Source of the DNA: Clostridia bacterium
Lineage (GTDB): Bacteria; Bacillota; Clostridia; Christensenellales; DTU072
NCBI GenBank assembly: GCA_017476265.1
Contig: JAFVAC010000037.1
Coordinates: forward strand, 1 to 35,568
Direction of reading: 5' to 3'
Length of the DNA stretch: 35,568 nucleotides
Below the pieces are notes generated by a model. That model was not told the origin of the DNA. It saw only the letters and a program-made list of their open reading frames with translations, and did no database searches. Made by a program: the position numbers and the translations under genes. How positions within the stretch are numbered: the stretch's first letter is position 1; each line of letters begins with the position of its first letter. Below are positions 8,709-16,711 of this stretch, one piece after another.

Positions 8709-8748
8709 ATATAGTATCTTAGTCGCATATAAGAGCAATGGAGGATTT

Positions 8749-9687
8749 ATGGGACTGCATAAGTTTATGATCGACAAGTTTTGCGGATTTCTGACCAAGA
8801 TGGATACCGAGAGGATCGAGGGGCAGGAAAAGTACACGGGTTTGACCAAATGGGAGAATATCCCGTACACCGAAGAGGGAGACGAGTGCCACCTTCTGGA
8901 CGTATACAGGCCGGAGGACGCCGAGGGAAAACTTCCCGTCATCGTGGACGTACACGGCGGTGCTTGGATCTATGGACGGAAGGAAATCAACGCGCAGTTC
9001 TGCCATGCTTTGGCAAAGAAGGGCTTCGTCGTCGTCAATATGAGCTACCGCACCATCCGCGTGGAAGACGCGGGGACGTTCCCGGCGATCCTGCAAGACG
9101 TCTTCGACGCCTACAACTGGGTCTACGACCATATCGAAGAGTACGGCGGGGACTTGAACAACGTCTTTTTGATCGGCGACTCCGCCGGCGCGCATATCGC
9201 CGGTATGTCACAACAGATCAACGCCGACAAGGCGACTTCCGAGCGGCTCGGGATGTCCACGAAGCTCTCTTTCCGCGCAATGGGTTGGGTCTGCGGCGTC
9301 TCCACCGTGGATAACTTTAAAAAGATGCACGTCCCTGTCCTAAACTACGTCTTTAAGCTCTTCTTCGGCAAGGGCTGGAGAAAGAGCGAAAACTACGCTT
9401 TGGCTAACGTCCGCGCAGGGGACCTGAATGCCCTGCCGCCGCTGTTTATGAACAGCGCTTACGCCGACTTTATGCAAAAGGACGTCATCGCTTTCGACGA
9501 GATCCTGACCGAAGCCGGACACGAGCACGAGTTCGTGTACATCACCGAGGAGCAACAGAAGCAGGACTTCGACACCGTCGATCACAAACTCGACCATTGC
9601 TACAACGTCCACTTCCCCGAGTGGCCCGAGTGCGACTTCGTCAACGAAAGAATGATCGCCTTCTTCCGCGCGCATATGGCGGAATAA
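8749..9687 (+). CDS. Alpha/beta hydrolase (esterase/lipase family)
   Basis: The protein has 312 residues and belongs to the HGG-type (hormone-sensitive lipase-like) serine hydrolases, which cleave esters of small acyl or acetyl groups. It has the oxyanion-hole motif HGGAW at residues 69-73, the nucleophile elbow GDSAG with Ser145, a likely Asp in the NSAYADFMQ segment and a C-terminal histidine near HKLDHCYNVHF. No signal peptide is seen, so it is cytoplasmic. The ATG at 8749 has GGAGG directly upstream; the longer frame from 8677 would begin inside the promoter. It is transcribed alone, ending at a hairpin terminator at 9772. A related hydrolase lies at 28580. Confidence 0.88.
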   Translation: MGLHKFMIDKFCGFLTKMDTERIEGQEKYTGLTKWENIPYTEEGDECHLLDVYRPEDAEGKLPVIVDVHGGAWIYGRKEINAQFCHALAKKGFVVVNMSYRTIRVEDAGTFPAILQDVFDAYNWVYDHIEEYGGDLNNVFLIGDSAGAHIAGMSQQINADKATSERLGMSTKLSFRAMGWVCGVSTVDNFKKMHVPVLNYVFKLFFGKGWRKSENYALANVRAGDLNALPPLFMNSAYADFMQKDVIAFDEILTEAGHEHEFVYITEEQQKQDFDTVDHKLDHCYNVHFPEWPECDFVNERMIAFFRAHMAE

Positions 9688-9771
9688 GTGGATTTTAAAG
9701 GTCGCGGTAAAACGGAATTTTATGAAAAACCGAAATCCGACGGGACCGTTGTTTTCACGCAGTCAAGAAAC

Positions 9772-9804
9772 AAGGATTTGGAGATCATTCCAAGTCCTTT
9801 TTTT
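9772..9804 (+). terminator. Rho-independent terminator after the hydrolase
   Basis: An 11-base stem AAGGATTTGGA (9772-9782) pairs with TCCAAGTCCTT (9789-9799) with one G-U pair and a six-base loop, followed by a run of Ts to 9804. Confidence 0.85.
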
Positions 9805-9903
9805 GTTCTTTGTTTAGCCATTCGGTTTTGAAATGATACAATAATATCAAATTCCGTTGGACAAACGACGCTTTTCTCGACTATTTATTATAGAGGTGCA
9901 ACC

Positions 9904-10518
9904 GTGGACAAGCGCGTTTTTAGGTGCAATCATCTGATAAGAGGTATTCAGAGAGGGAACGAGAGCTCTTGATAAGTTGTTTTCGGAGTTTGGTTCGCTT
10001 TTTTTGAATATGGCGCAGAAATACGTATTCGACAAACGGTACGCGGAAGACGTCGTCAGTGAAGTGTTCGTCGATCTTGTCCGTACTTCGCAAAAACTTT
10101 TGACGAAAACAAAAACGGATTGAATTGGCTTTTTACGATTATTCGGAACAAGGCGTATCATTTTAATGGAAAATACGGTAAAGAGATTCCCATAGATGAA
10201 GAGAAAGGAGCATTCTTTTTGGAGAGCTATATGCATCCGATAGACGACCGGGAGGATACTTTTATTGATTGTCTTCTGGTAAGACAAGCGATGGAGAAGT
10301 TGTCACCGGAAGAGAACCGCATACTTTACTATAAATACTGGGAGTGTCTGACGATAAGAGAAATTGCCGAAAAGTTGGACAAACCTCGCTCAACGATACA
10401 ATATAAAGTAGATGAGATATTGAAGAAACTGAAAGCGTATTGTGATCTCGGAGGGCAATACGATGAAAAAGAAGGATATAGAACGAACGATACTGAAATC
10501 GTTGGGGACATCGGATAA
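9904..10518 (+). pseudogene. ECF-type RNA polymerase sigma factor with two compensating frameshifts
   Basis: The composite protein is about 204 residues, the normal ECF sigma length. It begins at GTG 9904 after GAGGTG (HLIRGIQRGNESS). It reaches TGA at 9970, continues one base out of register as DKLFSEFGSLFLNMAQKY then RYAEDVVSEVFVDLVRT (region 2), and returns to the first frame at about 10099 as FDENKNGLNWLFTIIRN. Region 4 follows (SPEENRILYYKYWECLTIREIAEKL, PRSTIQYKV). One extra base near 9967-9970 and one missing base near 10091-10101 explain everything. Either the gene is inactivated or the assembly has two indel errors. The 3' end overlaps the next gene by 56 bases, as expected for a sigma/anti-sigma pair. 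Only the region 4 part from TTG 10120 is uninterrupted. Confidence 0.75.
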
Positions 10519-11245
10519 AAGTCCCGATTCGCATATTCTTGCCGCCGCCAAGGAAGAAATGCGAGAAAGAAAGGCGACGGAACGTCATCTCAAAGTTTAT
10601 CCATTTGTAATGACGGGGTGCGTAGCCGTTGCACTTTGTCTTGCGATCGTTTTGCCGGTGTTTTTTTTGCATGAGGAGAGCGAACCGAATACCGAATTAC
10701 TGTCCCCAACCTATAGCGACGTAAGGTTGGAATATACCGTTACGTGCGCCGAAAGCGACAATGATGAAGGATCGACGTATGGAAGCAGTCAGTTCAGCGG
10801 GGTTTGTATAGATGAGAACTGCATAGGGTTGTTTCGCTCCAAGCAAGAGTTGATAGAATTCTGCGACGGAACGGGATTGTCCCTTTTTGAAATCAAAGGA
10901 GAAGATCCTTACCACATTGAACAACGTATTTATGAGAGTGATCTTGGTAAGAAAATACGGAGCTATGGTGATTCGTTTTTCAACGAAAAATCACTTGTGC
11001 TGGTTTTTGTGGTGTTCCCGAACGTGTATCCGGCAAAGATTGAAGATGTCTACCTACAAGACGATGAGTTGATCGTAGAGATAGCAAGACCGGAGACGGA
11101 TTCCTTTCTTGACGCCCTATCGCATCACTCTTTTGTGATAGAAGTTGACAAAAAGAGCGTCGAGGACAAGACGGCAAGACTGACGATCGTCCGAAAGGGC
11201 GTGGCCGAAGACTATTCGGACAATAACGGGCATCTTCATGGGTAA
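10463..11245 (+). CDS. Single-pass membrane protein, possible anti-sigma factor
   Basis: The protein has 260 residues: a charged cytoplasmic N-terminus of about 45 residues (MKKKDIERTILKSLG), one membrane helix at about 47-69, and an extracytoplasmic domain of about 190 residues. No zinc-finger anti-sigma motif is seen and I do not recognise the outer domain. The position directly after, and overlapping, an ECF sigma gene suggests that it restrains that sigma factor at the membrane; this is inference. The ATG at 10463 is supported by GGAGGG at 10450-10455; an in-frame GTG at 10442 is less likely. Unlike the sigma gene, this frame is intact. Confidence 0.7.
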   Translation: MKKKDIERTILKSLGTSDKSPDSHILAAAKEEMRERKATERHLKVYPFVMTGCVAVALCLAIVLPVFFLHEESEPNTELLSPTYSDVRLEYTVTCAESDNDEGSTYGSSQFSGVCIDENCIGLFRSKQELIEFCDGTGLSLFEIKGEDPYHIEQRIYESDLGKKIRSYGDSFFNEKSLVLVFVVFPNVYPAKIEDVYLQDDELIVEIARPETDSFLDALSHHSFVIEVDKKSVEDKTARLTIVRKGVAEDYSDNNGHLHG

Positions 11246-11303
11246 ACCCGGGATACAAAATCGGTCGATCGCGCCGTTCCTTTATTTGGCTCTGAAATAC
11301 AAG

Positions 11304-11345
11304 CAAAAACCCGTTCTTTCCGATCTGAAGGGAAGGGCGTTTTTG
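11304..11345 (+). terminator. Probable terminator after the sigma/membrane-protein pair
   Basis: CAAAAAC (11304-11310) pairs with GTTTTTG at the other end, and an inner CTTTCC/GGGAAG stem surrounds the loop. A short T-run is part of the outer arm. The stem has internal mismatches. Confidence 0.5.
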
Positions 11346-11459
11346 TTATGTTCGGTCTTTTGGGCGAGAGGGAAAACACGCAAACCTTCAAAGCGGAGTT
11401 CAAACCAACGATTTGTCATAAATAGCGCAAAAAGAACGAAGATATTTTTCAATTCGGTC

Positions 11460-11488
11460 TTGAAATCGGATCGGTTCTTTAGTATAAT
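11460..11488 (+). promoter_or_regulatory. Promoter of the DUF2804-like gene
   Basis: TTGAAA at 11460-11465 and TATAAT at 11483-11488 are 17 bases apart, about 30 bases before the ribosome binding site of the gene at 11528. Confidence 0.85.
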
Positions 11489-11527
11489 GAACAATAGATA
11501 ATAATTTTTCTTTTCTTGGAGGAAACG

Positions 11528-12679
11528 ATGGAAGACTATAGCAAATTTATTTCACCGAAGCGCAGAGCCGTGCCCACGCCGAAAGATCTCGTTGACGAAA
11601 ACGGTAAAGTGGTCTTTGGGACCTTCGACAAAGAGTTCGAGACAATGGAACTTGTTCGTGCAAAGCATCCGACCAAGGCGCCCGACTGCTTTAACAGATT
11701 GAAATTGACCCTGTGGGAAGCGACCGAGGTACACTTAAAGGACGGCGTTCTTCTTGCTGTCGTGTGCGACATGGGTATCTTCGGCAAGCAGCTGAATATG
11801 TTTTTCGACAAGAGGACCAAGGACGTCTACTGCTGGGATACGCAGATCAAGTCGAAGGACACCGTCATCGCCCCCAACCTCATCAACGGTGCCGTCGCCG
11901 AGGCGAAGTCGGAGTTCGGCTTCGTGAAATACGTCAACAACTTCCAGGACGGCAGAGCCGACCTGTCGGGTAAACACACCGGCAAGTGCCTCATCACCCG
12001 CTATGGCGACACCAAAAAGTCCGACGCAAAAAACATCAAAAACAGCTATGGCGAAGCGACCATCGAGTACGATTTCAAACTGACCAGGCTCAGCAAGCCC
12101 TGCGTGGCGTCCATACCCTTCCCGTACAGTGACAACCGTACCCTGTATAGCCAAAAAGATTTCTTCCAAGCGGAGGGCAAACTGATTATTAACGGAGAGG
12201 AGATGCTCAGCGACGACGAGACCACCGCCATCATCGACGACCACAGAGGGTACTATCCGAGAAAGGCGCACTACGACTGGGTGACCACGATGGGCAAGTG
12301 CGAGATCAACGGCGAAAAGAAGTGGCTCGCCTTTAACCTCACCCACAATCAAAGCACCGACGAAGAAGCGTATAATGAGAACCTCATCTTCCTCGAAGGC
12401 AAGACTTCTATCCTGCCTCCCGTCAAGTTCACCCGCTCCGTCGAGTCCAAAGACTTCACGAACTATTCCGAGTGGACGGTCAAGGACGAACACGATATGG
12501 TCAACCTCAAGTTCAAGGTCTACAACATGAACCCGATGATCATGCACGCTCTTGTCGTCAACATCGACTACTACGTCGTCTGGGGAGAACTGGAAGGCTA
12601 TCTGCGCGACGAAGACGGCACCAAGTACGTCCTCGACGGAATGATGGGAATGGGCGAAGACAAGACGCTCTTACTGTAG
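11528..12679 (+). CDS. DUF2804-like protein
   Basis: The protein has 383 residues, with no signal peptide or membrane helix. The overall pattern resembles the DUF2804 family: an early KLTLWEATEVH segment, DDHRGYYPRKAHYDWVTT near residue 240, then WLAFNLTHNQS and a beta-rich C-terminus. The biochemical role of that family is unknown to me; its fold may be related to lipocalin-like or hydroxysteroid-binding proteins, but I cannot show it here. The ATG at 11528 has GGAGG at 11518-11522; an in-frame TTG at 11516 overlaps that site and is rejected. It has its own promoter and a strong terminator, so it is monocistronic. Confidence 0.72.
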   Translation: MEDYSKFISPKRRAVPTPKDLVDENGKVVFGTFDKEFETMELVRAKHPTKAPDCFNRLKLTLWEATEVHLKDGVLLAVVCDMGIFGKQLNMFFDKRTKDVYCWDTQIKSKDTVIAPNLINGAVAEAKSEFGFVKYVNNFQDGRADLSGKHTGKCLITRYGDTKKSDAKNIKNSYGEATIEYDFKLTRLSKPCVASIPFPYSDNRTLYSQKDFFQAEGKLIINGEEMLSDDETTAIIDDHRGYYPRKAHYDWVTTMGKCEINGEKKWLAFNLTHNQSTDEEAYNENLIFLEGKTSILPPVKFTRSVESKDFTNYSEWTVKDEHDMVNLKFKVYNMNPMIMHALVVNIDYYVVWGELEGYLRDEDGTKYVLDGMMGMGEDKTLLL

Positions 12680-12730
12680 TCAACCCTATATAGCGCACGT
12701 CATAACGCGCGAAAACAAACAACAATCGAA

Positions 12731-12762
12731 CGAGGTACCCCAAAACGGTACCTTGTTTTTTT
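12731..12762 (+). terminator. Rho-independent terminator after the DUF2804-like gene
   Basis: AGGTACC (12733-12739) pairs with GGTACCT (12747-12753), extended by two outer pairs, followed by seven Ts. A second hairpin ACTGCA-AATG-TGCAGT at 12763-12778 followed by TGTTTTT may act as a backup terminator. Confidence 0.9.
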
Positions 12763-12886
12763 ACTGCAAATGTGCAGTTGTTTTTGCCCCAATAGCAGTA
12801 TGACGGCATTGCCAATGCATTTCATTACGCATTTCGCATTGGATTCGTTCGCACCGGCGAAAGTAGTCATCTGTCTAAAATGCGTA

Positions 12887-12915
12887 TTTACAAAAGAAAA
12901 GTTCTATGTTATAAT
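12887..12915 (+). promoter_or_regulatory. Promoter of the transporter-GDPD operon
   Basis: TTTACA at 12887-12892 and TATAAT at 12910-12915 are separated by 17 bases. The ribosome binding site GAGGTG follows at 12933-12938. Confidence 0.85.
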
Positions 12916-12943
12916 TTTTTTACAGTCCTATTGAGGTGTTTTT

Positions 12944-14869
12944 ATGGCTAAACAAAGACAAAAGGCAGTAAGACGAACCGATTTAAGCGGGAGAGTGCGT
13001 TTTTTTGACATGATCTCTCTTGGGATCGGTGACCTCGGGTACAGCATTATCAGTTGTACGGTTGCGACCTACATCGTGACTTTCGGCACAATGGCTTTGC
13101 CCGGAGTCGGAGGCAACGCGGCGTTTGACTTTTCGGTCCTTATGGCTATCGCCGTAGGTATAGCCGTTCTGTTCGACGCGGTCAGCGATCCCATTATGGG
13201 GTATATTTCCGACCACTTCAATAGCAAAGTCTTCGGAAAACGGCACCTGTTTATGCTGATCGGATTGATCGGTATGATGGCGACGGCATTGGCGGTATGG
13301 TACATACCTTATCAGAATATGTCCGTCGGCGGGACGTTCGCTTGGTTCACGGTCTTTTTGATCTTGATAAGAACCTTCAATACGATGTATTATACGCCGA
13401 TGGGAGCGTTCTCCACCGAGATCAGCACCGATTACAACGAACGCACCAAGATACAGACCGTCAGGTCGATCTTGTACGTCATCGGTATGCTTCTGCCGGT
13501 GCTTTTGATGGCGTCTTTCCAGAACAAGTATGCCGGCGTGTACGAACTTGGGGCGTTAAGCAAAGACTTCGTCAATCCTTTCACGCTCAAACCTTTGGAG
13601 CACTATAAAGATATCGACGCATATATCTCCGACAATCGCGATACCTTGATGGCTTTCATCAACGGGATCGGCGGAGACAAGAGTAAATATCTGGTGCAGT
13701 ACAACGGCAAGGATATCATTACGCCGTTTGCCGTCAAAGAGTATTTGGCGCAGTTCGGGCAAGAGTTCCGCAGTGGCAATATGATCGCCGCCGGATATCA
13801 GGTCTTTGCGATCGTGGCGACCGCCATCTGCATTGTGACGAGCGCCTTCTTCCTCCTCCAGAGCCGTATTCATGTGCCGCTTGTCAGGAAGAGAGAGGAG
13901 CAAGAGGCGGCGGAAAAGGGCATCGACCTCAACGCGCCCGCGCCTAAGTTCACGATGGCGCAATGCCGACAGGAGTTGATCGCCCAAGGCGTGGAAAATC
14001 CGACCAATCGGCAGACGAGAGCGCTTCTGCGCAAAAAGCGCGAAGACGCCGGACAGGTTACCGTAGGGGCGATTTTCAGGAACTTTTTCGCGGCGTTCAA
14101 GGTCAAAGAAATGGCGATCATCGCTATCGGCTACGTCACCGCTATGATGAGCGCGACGCTCATTATATCGCTGGGCTTTAACGTCTTTACGTTCACTTTC
14201 CGTCTGACCGCTACGCAGATGTACGTCCTGATGGGCGCGCTCCTTGCCTGTACCATCGGCTTCCAACCGGTGTGGGCGGCGTTGGCGAAGAAAAAGAGCA
14301 AGCACTTTTCCATGTTCACCGGGCTTATCATCAGCTTCGTTGGGTGCTGTTTGCTGTTTTTGATGTTCTTACTGCGCGAGCAGATCAACACTTTGCTTTT
14401 GAGCGACTTGTCCTGGCTGGGCGTGGTCATCATGGCTCCGTCGCTTATGATCGCGGGCGCGGGTACGGGCGTACTGTACAGTATGCCGCTCGCATTGGTC
14501 GGCGACGTCGTCGTTCTCCAAAAGGAAAAGACGGGCGAAGACAAGACCGGGACGTATTCCGGCGTAATGACTTTCTGCTACAAGATCGGACAGGGGATCA
14601 TGACGACCGTATCCACCATGCTTTTGGCGGCGGTAGGGTTTGTCAGCGGTCAGTCCTGGCAGAGCGAGGGCGCGTCCGAGGGCATCGGCTGGATTCTGTG
14701 CGTGGGCGTGGTGATCTTCGTCGGAGCCGGTATCGTCATCTTCTCTCGGTTGAAGCTGGATAGGAAAAAGATCACCGAGATACTGGAAAAAAACAACAAA
14801 AAAGACAGTTCGGGAATAGAAGAGACGAGTGACGAGCAAGCGGTCGCGGCTGACGATCAAGAGAAATGA
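12944..14869 (+). CDS. GPH-family (MFS) cation:sugar symporter
   Basis: This membrane protein of 641 residues has about 12 helices and resembles glycoside-pentoside-hexuronide:cation symporters such as MelB. The start GDLGYSIISCTVATYIVTF and the signature DAVSDPIMGYISDHF at residues 78-92 are typical. It is longer than the usual 450-500 residues. An outer loop of about 85 residues (around 190-275), a charged central cytoplasmic loop of about 75 residues (around 308-385), and an acidic C-terminal tail account for the difference. The substrate cannot be predicted. The stop overlaps the start of the phosphodiesterase gene (ATGA), suggesting that a glycerophospho-compound or its product could be imported. 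Confidence 0.85.
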   Translation: MAKQRQKAVRRTDLSGRVRFFDMISLGIGDLGYSIISCTVATYIVTFGTMALPGVGGNAAFDFSVLMAIAVGIAVLFDAVSDPIMGYISDHFNSKVFGKRHLFMLIGLIGMMATALAVWYIPYQNMSVGGTFAWFTVFLILIRTFNTMYYTPMGAFSTEISTDYNERTKIQTVRSILYVIGMLLPVLLMASFQNKYAGVYELGALSKDFVNPFTLKPLEHYKDIDAYISDNRDTLMAFINGIGGDKSKYLVQYNGKDIITPFAVKEYLAQFGQEFRSGNMIAAGYQVFAIVATAICIVTSAFFLLQSRIHVPLVRKREEQEAAEKGIDLNAPAPKFTMAQCRQELIAQGVENPTNRQTRALLRKKREDAGQVTVGAIFRNFFAAFKVKEMAIIAIGYVTAMMSATLIISLGFNVFTFTFRLTATQMYVLMGALLACTIGFQPVWAALAKKKSKHFSMFTGLIISFVGCCLLFLMFLLREQINTLLLSDLSWLGVVIMAPSLMIAGAGTGVLYSMPLALVGDVVVLQKEKTGEDKTGTYSGVMTFCYKIGQGIMTTVSTMLLAAVGFVSGQSWQSEGASEGIGWILCVGVVIFVGAGIVIFSRLKLDRKKITEILEKNNKKDSSGIEETSDEQAVAADDQEK

Positions 14870-15717
14870 CCGAAAAGAAGAAAAGAGTTCGCAAAAAACT
14901 CACAAAAAAACAGGTAGCAATAATCGTAACGGTCATCGTTACGATTTTGCTTACTTTCGTGTGGGGGACGCTTGCGTACATCAACGTCAATCGGGTGGAG
15001 TCCGTCGGCATAGAGTACGGAAAGGGCACTCGGTATATCGCCCACCGCGGCTGGAGCAATAAGTACTTCCAGAATACGACCGAAGCGTTTTTAGCGGCGG
15101 CAAACGAGGACTTTTTCCAGGGGATAGAGACCGACGTGTGGCGGACCAAGGACGGCGTTTTCGTATGCGCGCACGACGCGACTCCCTTCCGCGACAAGGG
15201 CGTCAGCATCAACGAAAAGACCTACGCCGAGATCAAGGACTTGCCGCTCGATCTGTCCGACGACTGTGGGGCGGACGTGACTCTTCCGTATAGGATCGCC
15301 ACGCTGGAAGAGTACCTTTCGATCGTCTCCGGCACCAACAAGTATGCCTTTGTGGAAATAAAGCAAAAGTTCTCGGAAGCGGAAGCGCGGGAGCTTGTTG
15401 ACTTATGCTACCGTATCAACGGCAGGAACAGGACCTATTTTTGCAGTTTTCATAAGAAAATAATCGACTATATCTCCTCTTACGAACCCTTTGCCCGGAC
15501 CGAACTCTTCGCAAGCTGGTTTTTGCCGGCGTTCGTCTATACCGAAGCGGGGTACAACGTGGGCTTGCACACCCACCTTTTTGCGACCGACGCCTTTGTC
15601 AAAGCCACCAAACGCAAAGATAGCTTCAGCTGCGTATGGACGGTCAACGACAAGGCGACCGCAGACAGGCTCGCGTCCTACGGGATTGACTGGATCACGA
15701 CGGACGGAGTGCTTTAA
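14866..15717 (+). CDS. Membrane-anchored glycerophosphodiester phosphodiesterase
   Basis: The protein has 283 residues. After a basic N-terminus, one helix at about 16-38 anchors it, and the catalytic domain would face outward. GDPD-family motifs are clear: HRG at 60-62 with a following QNTTEAF, the metal ligands Glu88 and Asp90 in GIETDVWRTKDG, and HD at 103-104. Later come FVEIKQK and the closing VWTVNDKATADRLASYGIDWITTDGVL. It would release glycerol 3-phosphate from glycerophosphodiesters or teichoic-acid-like polymers. The ATG overlaps the stop of the transporter gene, indicating coupling. Confidence 0.92.
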   Translation: MTEKKKRVRKKLTKKQVAIIVTVIVTILLTFVWGTLAYINVNRVESVGIEYGKGTRYIAHRGWSNKYFQNTTEAFLAAANEDFFQGIETDVWRTKDGVFVCAHDATPFRDKGVSINEKTYAEIKDLPLDLSDDCGADVTLPYRIATLEEYLSIVSGTNKYAFVEIKQKFSEAEARELVDLCYRINGRNRTYFCSFHKKIIDYISSYEPFARTELFASWFLPAFVYTEAGYNVGLHTHLFATDAFVKATKRKDSFSCVWTVNDKATADRLASYGIDWITTDGVL

Positions 15718-15720
15718 GAA

Positions 15721-15880
15721 TGCATAATGCGTAATACGAGTTTCGTCGGAAGCCGTCAACCATACGATCCTTTCTTAGCGTAAAGAAAGGAACGTAAAAG
15801 TTCGGCAGGGGCACTATCGTCATGTTGCAATTTGCCCAAAGGGCGAATCTTCCGCAGTCTTCAGGATGCATCTCCACGAT
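15721..15880. repeat. Composite of dispersed repeat modules
   Basis: The segment 15769-15824 is the reverse complement of 35509-35564 with two mismatches in 56 bases. It starts with the hairpin CCTTTCTT-AGCGTA-AAGAAAGG (15769-15790). It is preceded by ATGCGTAATACG and GGAAGCCGTCA-type modules and followed by CATGTTGCAATTTGCC, which also occurs reversed at 35205-35222. It lies just upstream of the split GTPase genes. Confidence 0.75.
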
Positions 15881-15888
15881 CTTTTACA

Positions 15889-15917
15889 TTGACTTTATTG
15901 CATTCGTTTGATACAAT
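15889..15917 (+). promoter_or_regulatory. Promoter of the split GTPase genes
   Basis: TTGACT at 15889-15894 and TACAAT at 15912-15917 are 17 bases apart. This places the transcript start well before the GGAGGA site of the gene at 15962. Confidence 0.8.
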
Positions 15918-15961
15918 GGAAAGGAACAAAACGAGGATCTTTTTCGGGTCCGGAGGAATAT

Positions 15962-16684
15962 ATGAAAAAGAACGTGGTACTGTACGGCAACTCCAATCAG
16001 GGCAAGAGCACTTTATTCGGGTACTTGTTCGTCGAACTGAACGACGTCGGCGGCGTGGAAAAATTCGAGAACTATTTCAAGAGAGAACTTCCCAAGTACA
16101 ACCCCGCCCTTCTGTACACCTGGATCGCCAACAAGGACTACTTTTTGAAGAAGTCCACCATCAACGAGTTTACGGGAGAGCAGGAGGACCGCTTCGTCTT
16201 CAACGAGTCCGGTATGAGCGTGGACGTATTCGAGCGCGGTATGCCCATCGAGGTGGACGGCAAGAGGGAAGTCTTTACTTTCTTCGATACGCCCGGACAG
16301 GACCAGTTCCATACCCAGCGCGACAAAGGGCTGGAACACGGCGACATCGGAGTCTTCTGCATCGAGATGGGAGAGATACTGAAAGGCGCGGTGGATGAGA
16401 ACCACTTCCGGATCTACGACATCTGGCCGAAGATCTCCCGCAAAAAACCTATCATCGTACTGACCAAGATCGACATCGACGACCACACGAGCGAGGAGGA
16501 CTATCTCCGTGCGTGTGAGATCCTGCGCAAGATTGGCGGGTACGACGAGAGCGTGCGGATTGTGCCCACTTGCGTCGTCGCCAAAGAGAAACGCTCGGCG
16601 AACGTCTTGTCCAAGTCCGACCTTACGCCGTGGTATTCGGGTCCGACTCTCATCGAAGCCATCGTCGAGGCGGCAAAGAAGTAG
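15962..16684 (+). CDS. EF-1A/CysN-like GTPase domain, stand-alone (split translational-type GTPase)
   Basis: This 240-residue protein is only a G domain. It has P-loop GNSNQGKST (9-17) and a switch I-like SGMSVDV (83-89), comparable to RGITID of EF-1A. Switch II is DTPGQDQF (109-116), comparable to DTPGHEQY in CysN. The base-recognition motif is TKID (168-171). Near the end, SANVLSKSD then LTPWYSGPTLIEAI (from 212) closely resembles the archaeal/eukaryotic EF-1A and CysN pattern of KSD-MPWYNGPTLIEAL, not bacterial EF-Tu. Two changes are notable: Gln113 replaces the catalytic His, and Ser86 replaces the switch I Thr. The ATG at 15962 has GGAGGA four bases upstream. The missing domains 2 and 3 appear to be the next gene. 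The role is unknown; the true EF-Tu must be elsewhere. Confidence 0.85.
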   Translation: MKKNVVLYGNSNQGKSTLFGYLFVELNDVGGVEKFENYFKRELPKYNPALLYTWIANKDYFLKKSTINEFTGEQEDRFVFNESGMSVDVFERGMPIEVDGKREVFTFFDTPGQDQFHTQRDKGLEHGDIGVFCIEMGEILKGAVDENHFRIYDIWPKISRKKPIIVLTKIDIDDHTSEEDYLRACEILRKIGGYDESVRIVPTCVVAKEKRSANVLSKSDLTPWYSGPTLIEAIVEAAKK

Positions 16685-16711
16685 TTTTTCAAAAAAGGGC
16701 GTTTTTATAAG

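Larger units (their letters stand above)
8082..8748. other. Gene-free 667-base region rich in repeats and hairpins
   Basis: No convincing gene lies here. A 74-codon frame at 8412-8636 runs through repeated sequence and has no ribosome binding site. The region holds a roughly 290-base dispersed element (8121-8415), then two diverged copies of an 80-base unit (8422-8580), then four short tandem hairpins (8582-8663), and finally the promoter of the next gene. Confidence 0.8.

Noticed and set aside
9967..10101. Programmed ribosomal frameshifting in the sigma factor gene
   Set aside because: The first site does not match the RF2-type CTT TGA signal, the second lacks a canonical slippery heptamer in the right register, and two opposite shifts would be needed.
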